A stretch of DNA of 64,000 nt from contig NZ_SOBN01000001.1 in NCBI RefSeq assembly GCF_004365705.1, positions 5,775,459 through 5,839,458 on the forward strand, read 5' to 3'. Shown piece after piece: positions 10,370 through 19,436 of this stretch (position 1 is the stretch's first letter; each line of letters opens with the position of its first letter). The notes below the pieces were generated by a model that was not told the DNA's origin, made no database searches, and saw only the letters and a program-made list of their open reading frames with translations. The DNA comes from Streptomyces sp. 846.5. GTDB taxonomy: Bacteria; Actinomycetota; Actinomycetes; Streptomycetales; Streptomycetaceae. The translations under genes and the position numbers were made by a program.

Positions 10370-11116
10370 TCAGTCCTTGGTCACCGGAACGCTGTTGATC
10401 ACGACGTTGTCCTTGGGCTTGCCGTCGGTGCCGCCGCCCTGGACCCCGTCCCTGGCGATGTGCCGCAGGATGTCCAGCCCCGAGGTGATGGTGCCGAACG
10501 GCGTGTAGCTCGCGGCGAGTTGACTGGTCTGGTAGACCAGGAAGAACTGGCTCCCGCCGGTGTGGGCGACCCCGGTGTTGGCCATCGCGACCGTCCCGGC
10601 CGGGTAGCTGCCGCCCTGGATCGCCGGATCCTTCAGGTACTCGTCGGGGAGGGTGTAGCCGGGGCCGCCGCTGCCGGTGCCGGTCGGGTCTCCGCACTGC
10701 AGCACATAGATGCCGCTGGTGGTCAGCCGGTGGCACTTGGTGTGGTTGAAGTACTCCTGCTGCGCCAGGAAGACGAAACTGTTGACGGTCTGCGGCGCGT
10801 TCTTGGCGTCCAGCTTGATGCCGATGTCGCCGCAGGAGGTCTTCAGCGTTGCGGAGTAGGCGGCGGAGGTGTCGATCGACATGGTCGGCGCGGTCGTCCA
10901 CTGTTTGCCGTTGGGGCCGCCCGAGGCGGCGTTGCCGCAGAAGACCGGCCGGGTCGTCGCCCAGACGATGCCGCTGGCGACCAGGGCGACCACCACCACG
11001 GCGGCCAGCGCGAACAGCGACCGCCGCTTCTTGAGCTTCGCCTTCTCCGCGGCCCGAAGCTCCTCGATCCGCGCCCGCCGCGCCCGCCGCTCCGCGCCGC
11101 CGTCTCCGCTGCTCAC
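10370..11116 (-). CDS. Membrane-anchored cyclophilin-type peptidyl-prolyl isomerase
   Basis: A 248-residue protein starting at GTG 11116 behind GGGAGGA. A strongly basic N-terminus (ERRARRARIEELRAAEKAKLKKRR) precedes one membrane helix (about 35-57), so the C-terminal cyclophilin domain (about 95-245) faces outside. Domain motifs include TVNSFVFLAQQEYFNHTKCHRL, GTVAMANTG and GSQFFLVY. Cysteines at the domain start and in CGD could form a disulfide. It probably helps extracytoplasmic proteins fold. A much longer open frame upstream is antisense to valS and not coding. Confidence 0.9.
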   Translation of the reverse strand: MSSGDGGAERRARRARIEELRAAEKAKLKKRRSLFALAAVVVVALVASGIVWATTRPVFCGNAASGGPNGKQWTTAPTMSIDTSAAYSATLKTSCGDIGIKLDAKNAPQTVNSFVFLAQQEYFNHTKCHRLTTSGIYVLQCGDPTGTGSGGPGYTLPDEYLKDPAIQGGSYPAGTVAMANTGVAHTGGSQFFLVYQTSQLAASYTPFGTITSGLDILRHIARDGVQGGGTDGKPKDNVVINSVPVTKD

Positions 11117-11248
11117 CTGCGTCCTCCCGTTGTACGCACCGACAGCAGCCAGTGAACCCAGCGGTGGCCCCGCAGCGCGGGAGGCGCGACCGTGGCCCCG
11201 CGTAAAGCCGTTCGTTACCACGCCCTTGGTCCTCGTAAACTGTGCGTC

Positions 11249-13909
11249 GTGACCGACACGAACCAGCGCCCCGAGCCTGACGCGCACGACGCGAACGCCG
11301 GGGACCACAGCGCCCAGCCGAACACCCTGCCGACCCAGTACTCGCCGGCGGAGGTAGAAGGCCCGCTGTACGAGCGCTGGATCGAGCGGGGCTACTTCGA
11401 GGCCGACGCCAAGAGCGAGAAGCCGCCGTACACCATCGTCATCCCGCCGCCCAACGTCACCGGCGCCCTGCACCTGGGCCACGCCTTCCAGCACACGCTG
11501 ATGGACGCGCTGACCCGGCGCAAGCGCATGCTCGGCTTCGAGGCGCTGTGGCTGCCCGGCATGGACCACGCCGGCATCGCCACCCAGAACAAGGTCGAGC
11601 AGCAGCTCGCCGAGGAGGGCCTGTCCCGGCACGACATCGGCCGGGAGGCCTTCGTCGAGAAGGTCTGGGAGTGGAAGGAGCAGTACGGCGGCCGGATCCT
11701 CGGCCAGATGCGCCGCCTCGGCGACGGCGTCGACTGGTCCCGTGAGCGCTTCACCATGGACGAGGGCCTCTCCCAGGCCGTCCAGACCATCTTCAAGAAG
11801 CTGTTCGACGACGGTCTGATCTACCGCGCCGAACGCATCATCAACTGGTGCCCGCGCTGCCTCACCGCGCTCTCCGACATCGAGGTCGAGCACGAGGACC
11901 GGGCCGGCGAGCTGGTCTCGATCCGCTACGGGGACGGCGAGGACTCCGTCGTCGTCGCCACCACCCGCGCCGAGACCCTGCTCGGCGACACCGCGGTCGC
12001 GGTCCACCCGGACGACCCGCGCTACGCGCACCTCGTCGGCCGCACCATCGCCCTGCCGCTGACGGACCGTCGGATCCCGGTCGTCGCCGACGAACACGTC
12101 GACCCGGAGTTCGGCACCGGCGCGGTCAAGGTCACCCCGGCGCACGACCCCAATGACTTCGCCATCGGCCAGCGGCACAACCTGCCCAACATCAACGTCC
12201 TGGACGAGCACGGCGTCATCACCGTGCACGGCCCGTTCCTCGGTCTGGACCGCTTCGAGGCCCGCGACGCCGTCGTCGGAACCCTGCGCGAGCAGGGGCG
12301 CATCGTCGACGAGAAGCGCCCATACATGCACGCCGTCGGGCACTGCTCGCGCTGCCATACCGTGGTCGAGCCGCGGCTGTCGCTGCAGTGGTGGGTCAAG
12401 GTCGCCCCGCTGGCCGGGCCCGCCGCCGAGGCGGTCCGCGACGGCCGGGTCCAGATCCACCCCAAGGAGCTGGAGGGCCGCTACTTCAGCTGGGTCGACA
12501 ACATGTACGACTGGTGCATCTCGCGCCAGCTGTGGTGGGGCCACCGGATCCCGGTCTGGTACGGCCCGGACGGCGAGGTCGTCTGCGTCGGACCGGACGA
12601 GCAGCCCCCGACGGGCGCCGGCTGGCACCAGGACCCCGACGTCCTGGACACCTGGTTCTCCAGCGCGCTGTGGCCGTTCTCCACCCTGGGCTGGCCCGAG
12701 CAGACCCGCGACCTGGAGAAGTTCTACCCGACCGACACCCTGCTGACCGGCCACGACATCATCTTCTTCTGGGTCGCCCGGATGATGATGTTCGGCCTGT
12801 ACGCCATGGACGGCCAGGCGCCGTTCCACACCATCGCCCTCACCGGCCTGGTCCGCGACCAGTTCGGCAAGAAGATGTCCAAGTCCTCCGGCACCGCGGT
12901 GGACCCGCTGGACTGGATGAACGAGTTCGGCGCCGACGCGGTCCGGTTCACCCTGGCCAACGGCGCCAACCCGGGCGCCGACGTGCCGATCGGCGAGGAC
13001 TGGGTCAAGGCCTCCCGCAACTTCTGCAACAAGGTCTGGAACGCCACCCGCTTCGCGCTGATGAACGGCGCGACCCTGGAGGGCCCGCTCCCGGCGGCCG
13101 AGCAGCTCACCGCCACCGACCGCTGGATCCTCTCCCGGCTGAACACGGTCATCGCCGAGGTCGACGGCCTCTACGAGGACTACCAGTTCGCCAAGCTCAG
13201 CGACGCCCTCTACCACTTCGCCTGGGACGAGGTCTTCGACTGGTACGTCGAGCTGTCCAAGTCGGTGCTGGCCGAGGGCGGTCCGCAGGCCGACAACTCG
13301 CGCCGGGTGCTGGGCGAGGTCCTGGAGGTCACCCTGCGGCTGCTGCACCCGGTGATCCCCTTCGTCACCGACGCCCTGTGGACGACGCTGACCGGCCGGG
13401 AGTCCGTGGTCGTCGCCGCGTGGCCGACCGTGGACGCCTCCCGCACGGACGCGGCCGCCGAGGCGGAGATCGCCCAGCTGCAGCAGGTGATCACCGAGAT
13501 CCGCCGGTTCCGCGCCGACCAGGGGCTCAAGGACGGCCAGAAGGTCCCGGCCCGGCTGGACCTGTCCGGCACCGCGCTGGCGGCGCACGAGGGCGCGCTG
13601 CGCTCGCTGGCCAAGCTCCAGCCGGCCGGGGCGGACTTCAGCGCGACGGCGACCCTCGCGGTCGCCGACGCCACCGTGGCGCTGGACCTGTCCGGCACCA
13701 TCGACGTCGCCGCCGAGCGCAAGCGTCTGAGCAAGGACCTCGCCAACGCCGAGAAGGAGCTGGCCCAGGCCAGGGCCAAGCTCGCCAACGAGGCATTCCT
13801 GGCCAAGGCGGCCCCGGCCGCGGTCGAGAAGATCCACGCCCGGCAGGCCAAGGCCGAGGCTGACATCACCCGCCTGACCGCGCAGATCGCGGCGCTGCCG
13901 GCCGGCTGA
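11249..13909 (+). CDS. valS: Valyl-tRNA synthetase
   Basis: An 886-residue class I synthetase that charges tRNA-Val and edits mis-attached threonine. The start is GTG 11249. The HIGH signature is HLGH (75-78) within [15 protein letters not shown], and the KMSKS loop is exact (542-546). The connective editing domain lies between them. The C-terminus is a coiled coil ([20 protein letters not shown] to [13 protein letters not shown]), typical of ValS. It diverges from the cyclophilin gene and is followed by folC, as in other streptomycetes. Confidence 0.97.
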   Translation: MTDTNQRPEPDAHDANAGDHSAQPNTLPTQYSPAEVEGPLYERWIERGYFEADAKSEKPPYTIVIPPPNVTGALHLGHAFQHTLMDALTRRKRMLGFEALWLPGMDHAGIATQNKVEQQLAEEGLSRHDIGREAFVEKVWEWKEQYGGRILGQMRRLGDGVDWSRERFTMDEGLSQAVQTIFKKLFDDGLIYRAERIINWCPRCLTALSDIEVEHEDRAGELVSIRYGDGEDSVVVATTRAETLLGDTAVAVHPDDPRYAHLVGRTIALPLTDRRIPVVADEHVDPEFGTGAVKVTPAHDPNDFAIGQRHNLPNINVLDEHGVITVHGPFLGLDRFEARDAVVGTLREQGRIVDEKRPYMHAVGHCSRCHTVVEPRLSLQWWVKVAPLAGPAAEAVRDGRVQIHPKELEGRYFSWVDNMYDWCISRQLWWGHRIPVWYGPDGEVVCVGPDEQPPTGAGWHQDPDVLDTWFSSALWPFSTLGWPEQTRDLEKFYPTDTLLTGHDIIFFWVARMMMFGLYAMDGQAPFHTIALTGLVRDQFGKKMSKSSGTAVDPLDWMNEFGADAVRFTLANGANPGADVPIGEDWVKASRNFCNKVWNATRFALMNGATLEGPLPAAEQLTATDRWILSRLNTVIAEVDGLYEDYQFAKLSDALYHFAWDEVFDWYVELSKSVLAEGGPQADNSRRVLGEVLEVTLRLLHPVIPFVTDALWTTLTGRESVVVAAWPTVDASRTDAAAEAEIAQLQQVITEIRRFRADQGLKDGQKVPARLDLSGTALAAHEGALRSLAKLQPAGADFSATATLAVADATVALDLSGTIDVAAERKRLSKDLANAEKELAQARAKLANEAFLAKAAPAAVEKIHARQAKAEADITRLTAQIAALPAG

Positions 13910-13945
13910 GTCACAGGCCGACGCAGGACACCGCACCCGCCCACC

Positions 13946-13981
13946 GGAAGGACCGCCCCGCAGCCGCGCGGCGGTCCTTCC
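13946..13981 (+). terminator. Terminator after valS
   Basis: A perfect 12-base-pair stem (GGAAGGACCGCC with GGCGGTCCTTCC) with a 12-base loop begins 36 bases after the valS stop. Confidence 0.85.
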
Positions 13982-14090
13982 GCCGTCCCCGGGCCGAACC
14001 CCGGCCCCCACCCGGCCCCGCCTCTCCCGTGCCCGGCGGGCACCCGCCCCGCCGTCGGCCCACCCGCCCCGCGCTCCGTAGACTGGCGGG

Positions 14091-15506
14091 GTGAGCGACG
14101 CATCCCGCACCACCCCGCCGACCGACCCCGACGCGACCTCGAACGATCCCGCCGCAGGCGACCCCGCCGCGCAGCTGCGTGCCGTCGAGGCGGAGCTGGC
14201 CGCGCGCTGGCCGGAGACCAAGCTCGAACCCTCGCTGGACCGGATCACGGCGCTCATGGACATCCTGGGCCAGCCCCAGCGCGCCTACCCCTCGATCCAC
14301 ATCACCGGCACCAACGGCAAGACCAGCACGGCCCGGATGGTCGAACAGCTGCTGCGCCACTTCGAGCTGCGCACCGGCCGCTACACCAGCCCGCACGTGG
14401 AGTCGGTGACCGAGCGGATCAGCCTGGACGGGGAGCCGATCAGCCCCGAGCTGTTCGTCCACACCTACCGCGACATCGAGCCGTACATCGGCATGGTGGA
14501 CGCCTCGCAGCCGATCCCGATGTCCTTCTTCGAGATCCTCACCGGGATGGCCTACGCGGCCTTCGCCGAGGCGCCGGTGGACGTCGCCGTGATCGAGGTC
14601 GGCATGGGCGGCTCCTGGGACGCCACCAATGTCATCGAGGCCCCGGTCTCGGTGATCGCCCCGATCTCGCTGGACCACACCGACAAGCTCGGCGACACGC
14701 CCGGCGAGATCGCGGTGGAGAAGTCCGGGGTCATCAAGAAGGGCGCGCTGGCCGTGGTGGCCCAGCAGCCGCTGGACGCCGCCGAGGTGATCCTGCGGCG
14801 CGCCGTCGAGCACGACGCCGTGGTCGCCCGCGAGGGCATGGAGTTCGGCGTGGTGCACCGGGACGTCGCGGTCGGCGGCCAGCTGCTGACCTTGCGCGGC
14901 ATCTCCGGACACGAGTACACCGAGATCTTCATCCCGCTGCACGGCGCCCACCAGGCGCAGAACGCCGCGCTGGCGCTGGCCGCGGTCGAGGGCTTCTTCG
15001 GCGTCGGCGCCGCGCACCAGCAGCCGCTGGACGTCGACAAGGTCCGGGCCGCGTTCTCCGGGGTCAGCTCCCCGGGCCGGCTGGAGGTGGTCCGCCGCAG
15101 CCCCACCATCGTGCTGGACGCCGCCCACAACCCGGCCGGGGCCCGGGTCACCGCCGACGCCATCGGCGAGTCCTTCGGCTTCAGCCGGCTGATCGGGGTG
15201 ATCGGCACCAGCGGCGACAAGGACTCCGCCGGGCTGCTGGAGGCGCTGGAGCCGGTCCTCGCCGAGGTCGTGATCACCCAGAACTCGACCCAGCGGGCCA
15301 CCTCCATCGACACTCTCGCCGAGCAGGCGGTCGAGATCTTCGGCCCGGACCGGGTGCTGGTGGAGACCCGTCTGGACGACGCCATCGAGGCGGCGGTGAC
15401 CCTGGCGGAGGAGGAGGGCGACCTGGGCGGCTCCGGCGTCCTGGTCACCGGCTCGATCATCACCGTGGGCGAGGCCCGCATCCTGCTCAGCCGCAACCGC
15501 CGCTGA
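14091..15506 (+). CDS. folC: Bifunctional folylpolyglutamate/dihydrofolate synthase
   Basis: A 471-residue Mur-ligase-like ATPase that adds glutamate to dihydropteroate or folates in the cytoplasm. The P-loop is TGTNGKTS (72-79). Further family motifs are VIEVGMGGSWDATNVI and LDAAHNPAGA. The N-terminal 30 residues are a disordered Pro/Asp-rich extension. GTG 14091 is the only start with good codon bias upstream. It leads a short group with DUF4233 and ndk. Confidence 0.95.
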   Translation: MSDASRTTPPTDPDATSNDPAAGDPAAQLRAVEAELAARWPETKLEPSLDRITALMDILGQPQRAYPSIHITGTNGKTSTARMVEQLLRHFELRTGRYTSPHVESVTERISLDGEPISPELFVHTYRDIEPYIGMVDASQPIPMSFFEILTGMAYAAFAEAPVDVAVIEVGMGGSWDATNVIEAPVSVIAPISLDHTDKLGDTPGEIAVEKSGVIKKGALAVVAQQPLDAAEVILRRAVEHDAVVAREGMEFGVVHRDVAVGGQLLTLRGISGHEYTEIFIPLHGAHQAQNAALALAAVEGFFGVGAAHQQPLDVDKVRAAFSGVSSPGRLEVVRRSPTIVLDAAHNPAGARVTADAIGESFGFSRLIGVIGTSGDKDSAGLLEALEPVLAEVVITQNSTQRATSIDTLAEQAVEIFGPDRVLVETRLDDAIEAAVTLAEEEGDLGGSGVLVTGSIITVGEARILLSRNRR

Positions 15507-15544
15507 CACCCACGTCCCGTACCTTCCGGTCCGAAAGGCCTCCC

Positions 15545-15877
15545 GTGCGCACCCTCTGCTCGTCCACGCTCATCGCCGAGGCGATGGTGGTCGGCTTCGC
15601 CGCTCTGGTCGCGATGCACCTGTCCGATGTCTCCTCGACCACGCTGTGGTCGGTCTGCGGCGCCGCGATGGCCCTGTGCGTGCTGCTCTGCGGCGTCATC
15701 ACCCGTCCGGGCGCGGTCGCGGTCGGCTGGGTGCTGCAGCTCGCACTGATCGCCAGCGGCGCGGTGGTGGGGATGATGTACGGACTCGGTGTCATCTTTG
15801 CGGCGCTCTGGTGGGCCTCGGTCCACTACGGCCGAAAGATTGACATCATCAAAACAGCACGTGCACAAGCGAGCTGA
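15545..15877 (+). CDS. DUF4233 small membrane protein
   Basis: A 110-residue protein with three to four hydrophobic helices and a basic C-terminus (HYGRKIDIIKTARAQAS). It begins at GTG 15545 behind GAAAGG, 38 bases after folC. A DUF4233 protein between folC and ndk is the standard actinobacterial order. No function is known. Confidence 0.85.
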   Translation: MRTLCSSTLIAEAMVVGFAALVAMHLSDVSSTTLWSVCGAAMALCVLLCGVITRPGAVAVGWVLQLALIASGAVVGMMYGLGVIFAALWWASVHYGRKIDIIKTARAQAS

Positions 15878-16003
15878 CGTCCACCTGGCGTTCGAGTGCC
15901 CAGGCGGTCTCGGGTAGGCTCGGCACACCCTCCGGGTTGTGCGCCCCGCCCCCGCGCATTCACCCTCCCCACCCGTTCGGCTCGACCCCCTCGGAGTTCC
16001 TCC

Positions 16004-16417
16004 ATGGCGCAGCGCACCCTTGTCCTCCTGAAGCCCGACGCCACCCGACGCGGCCTCGTCGGTGAGATCATCAGCCGGATCGAGCGCAAGGCGAACTGGA
16101 CCCTCGCCGCGATGGAGCTGCGCACCCTGGACACCGCCACGCTGGAGCAGCACTACGGCGAGCACCTCGGCAAGCCGTTCTACGAGCCGCTGATGGAGTT
16201 CATGTCCTCGGGCCCGGTGGTGGCGCTGATCGTGGAGGGCGAGAGCGTGATCGAGGGCGTCCGCGCGCTGGCCGGCAAGACCAATCCGCTGGAGGCGGGC
16301 CCCGGCACCATCCGCGGCGACTTCGCCACCATCACCCGGGAGAACCTGATCCACGCCTCGGACTCGGAGGCTTCGGCCGAGCGCGAGATCAAGATCTTCT
16401 TCCCCGGTCTGAGCTGA
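16004..16417 (+). CDS. ndk: Nucleoside diphosphate kinase
   Basis: A 137-residue cytosolic enzyme that moves the gamma phosphate of ATP to other nucleoside diphosphates through a phosphohistidine. The catalytic residue is His117 in NLIHASDS, and the N-terminal signature [19 protein letters not shown] is complete. ATG 16004 follows GGAG. Length matches the family. Confidence 0.97.
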   Translation: MAQRTLVLLKPDATRRGLVGEIISRIERKANWTLAAMELRTLDTATLEQHYGEHLGKPFYEPLMEFMSSGPVVALIVEGESVIEGVRALAGKTNPLEAGPGTIRGDFATITRENLIHASDSEASAEREIKIFFPGLS

Positions 16418-16463
16418 CACGCCGTCTTCTCCGGCCCTGCTTCTGTCGGATCATGCACAAAGC

Positions 16464-16478
16464 GGAATATCATATTCC
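16464..16478. promoter_or_regulatory. AT-rich dyad upstream of mreB
   Basis: GGAATA, three bases, TATTCC forms a perfect six-base-pair dyad in the 237-base gap between ndk and mreB. Its AT content stands out from the flanks. It may be a regulator site for the wall-shape operon; no known consensus is matched with certainty. Confidence 0.4.
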
Positions 16479-16654
16479 TGACCCCGGACTCTTCGGGAAC
16501 TGAGCAGCCGACACCAACGTCCCAATAGCAGGAAATGTGATCGTCTGCCCCGACAATGGCAGAGGGTCCGTCGTCACCCTCAGTGCTTACTTGGCTACCA
16601 TGGGGACGGCCCGCCGCCCCAAACTCCTCGACCTCGGGAAGGCCCCGCATACCC

Positions 16655-17692
16655 ATGGCGAACAACATGTCGTTCATCGGTCGTGACATGGCTGTCGACC
16701 TCGGCACCGCCAACACGCTGGTGTACGTCAGGGGCCGGGGGATCGTCCTCAACGAGCCGTCGGTCGTCGCGGTGAACACCAACACCGGCAGCATCCTGGC
16801 CGTCGGCACCGAGGCCAAGCGCATGATCGGGCGGACCCCGGGCAACGTGGTGGCCATCCGGCCGATGAAGGACGGCGTGATCGCCGACTTCGAGATCACC
16901 GAGCGGATGCTCCGCTACTTCATCCTCAAGATCCACCGGCGCCGCTACCTGGCCCGCCCGCGCGTCGTCGTCTGCGTGCCCAGCGGCATCACCGGGGTCG
17001 AGCGACGCGCCGTGATCGAGGCGGCCGCCCAGGCCGGGGCGCGCCAGGTGCACATCATCGAGGAGCCGATGGCCGCGGCGATCGGCGCCGGCCTGCCGGT
17101 GCACGAGCCCACCGGCAACATGGTGGTCGACATCGGCGGCGGCACCACCGAGGTCGCGGTGATCTCGCTGGGCGGCATCGTCACCGCGCAGTCCATCCGG
17201 GTCGCCGGGGACGAGCTGGACAACGCGATCATCCAGCACATCAAGAAGGAGTACTCGCTGCTGCTCGGCGAGCGCAGCGCCGAGAACATCAAGATGACCA
17301 TCGGCTCCGCCCACCCCGTCGACGGGGACAAGGAGGAGCACAGCGAGCTCCGCGGCCGCGACCTGGTCAGCGGGCTGCCGAAGACCATCGTGATCTCCGC
17401 GGCCGAGGTCCGGCAGGCCATCGAGGAGCCGGTCAACCAGATCATCGACGCCGTCAAGACCACGCTGGACCAGTGCCCGCCGGAACTCGCCGGTGACATC
17501 ATGGACCGCGGCATCGTTCTCACCGGGGGCGGCGCTCTGCTGCGCGGCCTGGACGAGCGGCTGCGCCGGGAGACCGGGATGCCGGTCCACATCGCGGAGA
17601 ACCCGCTGGACTCGGTGGCCCTCGGTTCGGGACAGGTGGTCGAGGACTTCGAGGTGCTCCAGCAGGTGCTGGACGCCCAGCCGCGCCGCTGA
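16655..17692 (+). CDS. mreB: Rod-shape/sporulation cytoskeletal protein MreB
   Basis: A 345-residue actin homologue. The phosphate-1 loop is [12 protein letters not shown], phosphate-2 is [15 protein letters not shown] and the adenosine loop is [15 protein letters not shown]. In streptomycetes MreB acts mainly in spore-wall assembly. I chose ATG 16655 because GGAAGG lies twelve bases upstream; ATG 16667 would remove four residues. It is the first gene of mreB-mreC-mreD-pbp2-rodA. Confidence 0.96.
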   Translation: MANNMSFIGRDMAVDLGTANTLVYVRGRGIVLNEPSVVAVNTNTGSILAVGTEAKRMIGRTPGNVVAIRPMKDGVIADFEITERMLRYFILKIHRRRYLARPRVVVCVPSGITGVERRAVIEAAAQAGARQVHIIEEPMAAAIGAGLPVHEPTGNMVVDIGGGTTEVAVISLGGIVTAQSIRVAGDELDNAIIQHIKKEYSLLLGERSAENIKMTIGSAHPVDGDKEEHSELRGRDLVSGLPKTIVISAAEVRQAIEEPVNQIIDAVKTTLDQCPPELAGDIMDRGIVLTGGGALLRGLDERLRRETGMPVHIAENPLDSVALGSGQVVEDFEVLQQVLDAQPRR

Positions 17693-17781
17693 CCTGACGG
17701 TGTCGGACCTGACGCCGGCTCAACCAGTTGGCCCGGCACCCAAGACGCACACGACGACAGCGAAGGGCACCGCCGAGGACC

Positions 17782-18705
17782 GTGAGGGACACACGAGAGA
17801 GCCGGCTGCTGCTGGTCCTGCTGATCGCGGTGGCGTTCGCGCTGATCACCGTGGACATCCGGGGCGGTGACGCCTCCCCGCTGAACGGTCCGAGGAATGT
17901 CGCCGCCTCCGTCCTCGGGCCGGTCGAGAGCGGGGTGTCCGGTCTGGTCAACCCGGTGGCCGACACCGTCCACTCGGTCACCGACGCCAGTGCGCAGCAC
18001 AACCGCATCAGCGCCCTGGAGCAGCAGAACCTCCAGCTCAAGCAGCAGTTGAACAGCTCCGACCTGGCCCGCGGCCAGTCCACCGAGCTGAGCCGGATGC
18101 TGGGCGCCGCCGGTGCGGGCCAGTACACCGTCAAGGCCGCCCAGGTGGTGGCCATCGGCGCGGCCCAGGGCTTCTCCTGGACGGTCACCATCGACATCGG
18201 CAGCAACGACGGCATCAAGCGCGACATGACCGTCATCAACGGCGACGGCCTGGTCGGCCGGATCACCACGGTCGGCCCCACCACCTCCACCGTGCTGCTG
18301 GCCAGCGACCCGGGCTTCTCGGTCGGCACCCGGATGGAGGGCAGCGGCGAGGTGGGCGTCGCCACCGGCGAGGGCACCGGCCCGCTGCGGGTGGAGCTGC
18401 TGAGCGCGCAGGCCACCGTCAAGGCGGGGGACCGGCTGGTGACCTTCGGTTCCCAGAACGACCGCCCGTTCGTCCCCGGCGTCCCGGTCGGCACGGTGAC
18501 CAAGGTGGAGAACGACCCGGGCCAGCTGACCCGCACCGTGCTGGTCCGACCCTTCGTCAACTTCACCAGCCTGGACCTGGTCGGCGTGGTGGTCCAGCCG
18601 CCGGCCACCGACCCCAGGGACGCCGTGCTTCCCCCCAAGCCCGCCGCCAGCACCGCTGCGAACAACACCCCAGCAAGCAAGTCCGCCAACGGGAAGGCCC
18701 ACTAG
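17782..18705 (+). CDS. mreC: Rod-shape-determining protein MreC
   Basis: A 307-residue bitopic protein. One N-terminal membrane helix (about 8-26) is followed by a coiled coil (HNRISALEQQNLQLKQQLNS) and the beta-rich extracytoplasmic MreC domain. The start is GTG 17782 with GAGGA immediately upstream; an in-frame TTG at 17728 would add 18 basic residues. The C-terminus is a Pro/Ala/Lys tail. It links MreB inside to penicillin-binding proteins outside. Confidence 0.93.
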   Translation: MRDTRESRLLLVLLIAVAFALITVDIRGGDASPLNGPRNVAASVLGPVESGVSGLVNPVADTVHSVTDASAQHNRISALEQQNLQLKQQLNSSDLARGQSTELSRMLGAAGAGQYTVKAAQVVAIGAAQGFSWTVTIDIGSNDGIKRDMTVINGDGLVGRITTVGPTTSTVLLASDPGFSVGTRMEGSGEVGVATGEGTGPLRVELLSAQATVKAGDRLVTFGSQNDRPFVPGVPVGTVTKVENDPGQLTRTVLVRPFVNFTSLDLVGVVVQPPATDPRDAVLPPKPAASTAANNTPASKSANGKAH

Positions 18706-18709
18706 TCCC

Positions 18710-19408
18710 ATGTGGCTGCACCGCATCCTGCTCTCCACCGTGCTTGTCGTCGTCGCCCTGGTCGGCCAGGTGAGCGTGTTCGCCAGGCTCGGGCTGCCCG
18801 GCGCAGTGCCCGACCTGATGCTGCTGGTGGTGATAGGGCTCGCCCTGGTGTACGGGCCGCAGGGCGGCTGCCTGGTCGGCTTCGGCGCCGGGCTGCTGGC
18901 CGACCTGGCGCCGCCCTCGGACCACGCGGTGGGCCGCTACGCGCTGGTGCTGTGCCTGCTCGGCTACGCGGCCGGTCTGCTGCGGCCGGAGAGCGGCCAG
19001 ATCCGCTCGGTGCTGACGCCGCTGCTGGTGGTCGCCGCGGCTGCGTTCACCGCGACCCTGCTCTACGCCGGCGTCGGCGCCCTGGTCGGCGACTCGGCGG
19101 CGCGGCATGTCGGCGTCGGCAGCCTGCTGGTCACCTCGGTGATCTACGACGTGCTGCTGGCCCCGTTCGTGGTGCCGGGGGTGATGGCGATGGCCAGACG
19201 CTCGATCGCGGTGCCGGTCAGCAGCGGCGGCGGCACCGCCGGCTCCGGCGGCGGCCCGCAGAAGACGACCAAGGTCGGCCTGGGTCGGCGCGGCTCGATG
19301 TTCGGCCAGAGCGGCAGCCGCAGCGGCGGCAGCGCGGGCCTGGGCACCGTCTCCGGTTTCGGCGGATCACGTTCCGGCCGTACCAAGGTCAAGACCAGCG
19401 GCAAGTAG
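18710..19408 (+). CDS. mreD: Rod-shape-determining protein MreD
   Basis: A 232-residue protein with about five membrane helices in the first 165 residues (LLVVIGLALVYGPQGGCLVGFGAGLLADL is the family core). Unusually, it carries a 65-residue polar Gly/Ser-rich cytoplasmic tail with several basic residues. The start codon is four bases after mreC, so the two are translationally coupled. Confidence 0.93.
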   Translation: MWLHRILLSTVLVVVALVGQVSVFARLGLPGAVPDLMLLVVIGLALVYGPQGGCLVGFGAGLLADLAPPSDHAVGRYALVLCLLGYAAGLLRPESGQIRSVLTPLLVVAAAAFTATLLYAGVGALVGDSAARHVGVGSLLVTSVIYDVLLAPFVVPGVMAMARRSIAVPVSSGGGTAGSGGGPQKTTKVGLGRRGSMFGQSGSRSGGSAGLGTVSGFGGSRSGRTKVKTSGK

Positions 19409-19436
19409 TTGCCCCCAGGGGCGGGAAGCGACACCC

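Noticed and set aside
10370..14263. A 1,297-codon minus-strand open frame
   Set aside because: Only its last 248 codons are a gene (the cyclophilin). The rest is antisense to valS and folC and exists because GC-rich third positions remove stop codons.
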